From: Paludisphaera borealis
GTDB lineage: Bacteria > Planctomycetota > Planctomycetia > Isosphaerales > Isosphaeraceae
Direction of reading: 5' to 3'
Assembly (NCBI RefSeq): GCF_001956985.1
Contig: NZ_CP019082.1
Coordinates: 6,944,001-7,008,000, forward strand
DNA: 64,000 nucleotides
In this document: positions 63,724 through 64,000 of the stretch, one piece after another
Position numbering within the stretch: position 1 is the first letter of the stretch
Layout: the number at the start of each line of letters is the position of its first letter
Notes under the pieces: model-generated
Seen by the model: only the letters and a program-made list of their open reading frames with translations
Database searches by the model: none
Told to the model about the DNA's origin: nothing
Program-made: the position numbers and the translations under genes

Positions 63724-64000
63724 ATGTCGCGCACCCTGAGTTGCTTCACCAACTGCTACGGCCCCGACGGCGTCTGGACGGCCGTGGGACGGATTCGCGA
63801 GGCCGGGATCGACCACCTCGAACTGGCCCTTCGCGGTCACGACTTCGGCGGCCTGGTGATCCCCGAATCGGTCGTCGTCACCGAGAAGGCCGACGACGCG
63901 ACGGCTCAATCGTTCGTCGATCACCTGACGCGGCACGGCGTCAAGGTCAGCGGCTGCAACGTCGGCGGCGCCGACATCCGGACCGAGGACGGCGTCGCAT
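63724..64000 (+). CDS. TIM-barrel sugar phosphate isomerase/epimerase-like protein (partial, runs off the window)
   Basis: The first 92 residues of a protein that continues past the window end. It starts MSRTLSCFTNCYGPDGVWTA at ATG 63724, 2 bp after the RNase D stop, with AGGAG at 63708-63712. AVGRIREAGIDHLELALRGH and HGVKVSGCNVGGADIR are first and second strands of the xylose-isomerase-like TIM barrel. It is the fourth member of this superfamily in the window, and is probably co-transcribed with rnd. Confidence 0.75.
   Translation, partial: MSRTLSCFTNCYGPDGVWTAVGRIREAGIDHLELALRGHDFGGLVIPESVVVTEKADDATAQSFVDHLTRHGVKVSGCNVGGADIRTEDGVA

Overview
The window reads as a chromosome segment of a GC-rich planctomycete, most likely of the Isosphaeraceae type. 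This rests on gene content, not on a marker gene: two DUF1559 pilin-like proteins, a DUF1501 + DUF1549/DUF1553 (PSD1 cytochrome) pair, DUF4159 proteins, a MoxR/DUF58/BatA operon, a PEP-CTERM protein, an ELWxxDGT-repeat protein with a VEGLEDRAL leader, class II photolyase and ComB. No rRNA, tRNA, CRISPR array or phage was seen.

Layout. 1-4.0 kb: prenyltransferase-repeat/DUF4159 protein convergent with a class II photolyase. 4.1-8.0 kb: operon of inositol-3-phosphate synthase, two TIM-barrel sugar-phosphate isomerase-like proteins and an EboC-like UbiA enzyme; an EboB-like TatD hydrolase lies at 14.5-15.3 kb. 8.6-12.5 kb: two modules, each a DUF1559 pseudopilin plus a tiny lipoprotein. 12.6-23.3 kb: mostly housekeeping genes (TPR membrane protein, LTXXQ protein, E2-like acyltransferase, ComB, glycyl-tRNA synthetase, TIM-barrel protein). 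23.3-28.6 kb: lipoprotein hydrolase, EamA half-transporter, secreted esterase, and two kinds of intergenic repeat.

28.6-43.2 kb is one long operon: TPR/metallopeptidase, DUF4159, MoxR ATPase, DUF58, BatA-like VWA protein (split by a frameshift at a C6 run), a 1198-aa coiled-coil membrane protein with a GQQ tract, a VWA/glutamine-amidotransferase-like membrane protein and a C13/caspase-like protein. Most junctions overlap by a few bases. It looks like an envelope-associated machine with a candidate protease at each end.

43.3-45.5 kb holds a SulP transporter fused to a beta-carbonic anhydrase. 46.6-49.0 kb is a decayed mobile-element nest: the 3' part of a group II intron (domains V and VI recognisable) whose reverse transcriptase is frameshifted and interrupted by an intact 880-bp IS5-family element with 17-bp perfect inverted repeats and a TA duplication. 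49-53.5 kb: DUF1501/DUF1553 pair. 53.7-58.3 kb: D-threonine-aldolase-like enzyme, a small ORF with its Shine-Dalgarno inside a palindrome, and two surface proteins (ELWxxDGT, PEP-CTERM). 58.3-59.7 kb shows no convincing gene. 59.7-64 kb: M20 amidohydrolase, TPR protein, alpha/beta hydrolase, RNase D and the start of another TIM-barrel isomerase.

The best candidates for something undescribed are (i) the Ebo-like gene set in which an inositol-phosphate synthase takes the place expected for the EboD dehydroquinate-synthase-like cyclase, and (ii) the protease-bracketed MoxR operon. Function in both is inference from family membership and gene order.
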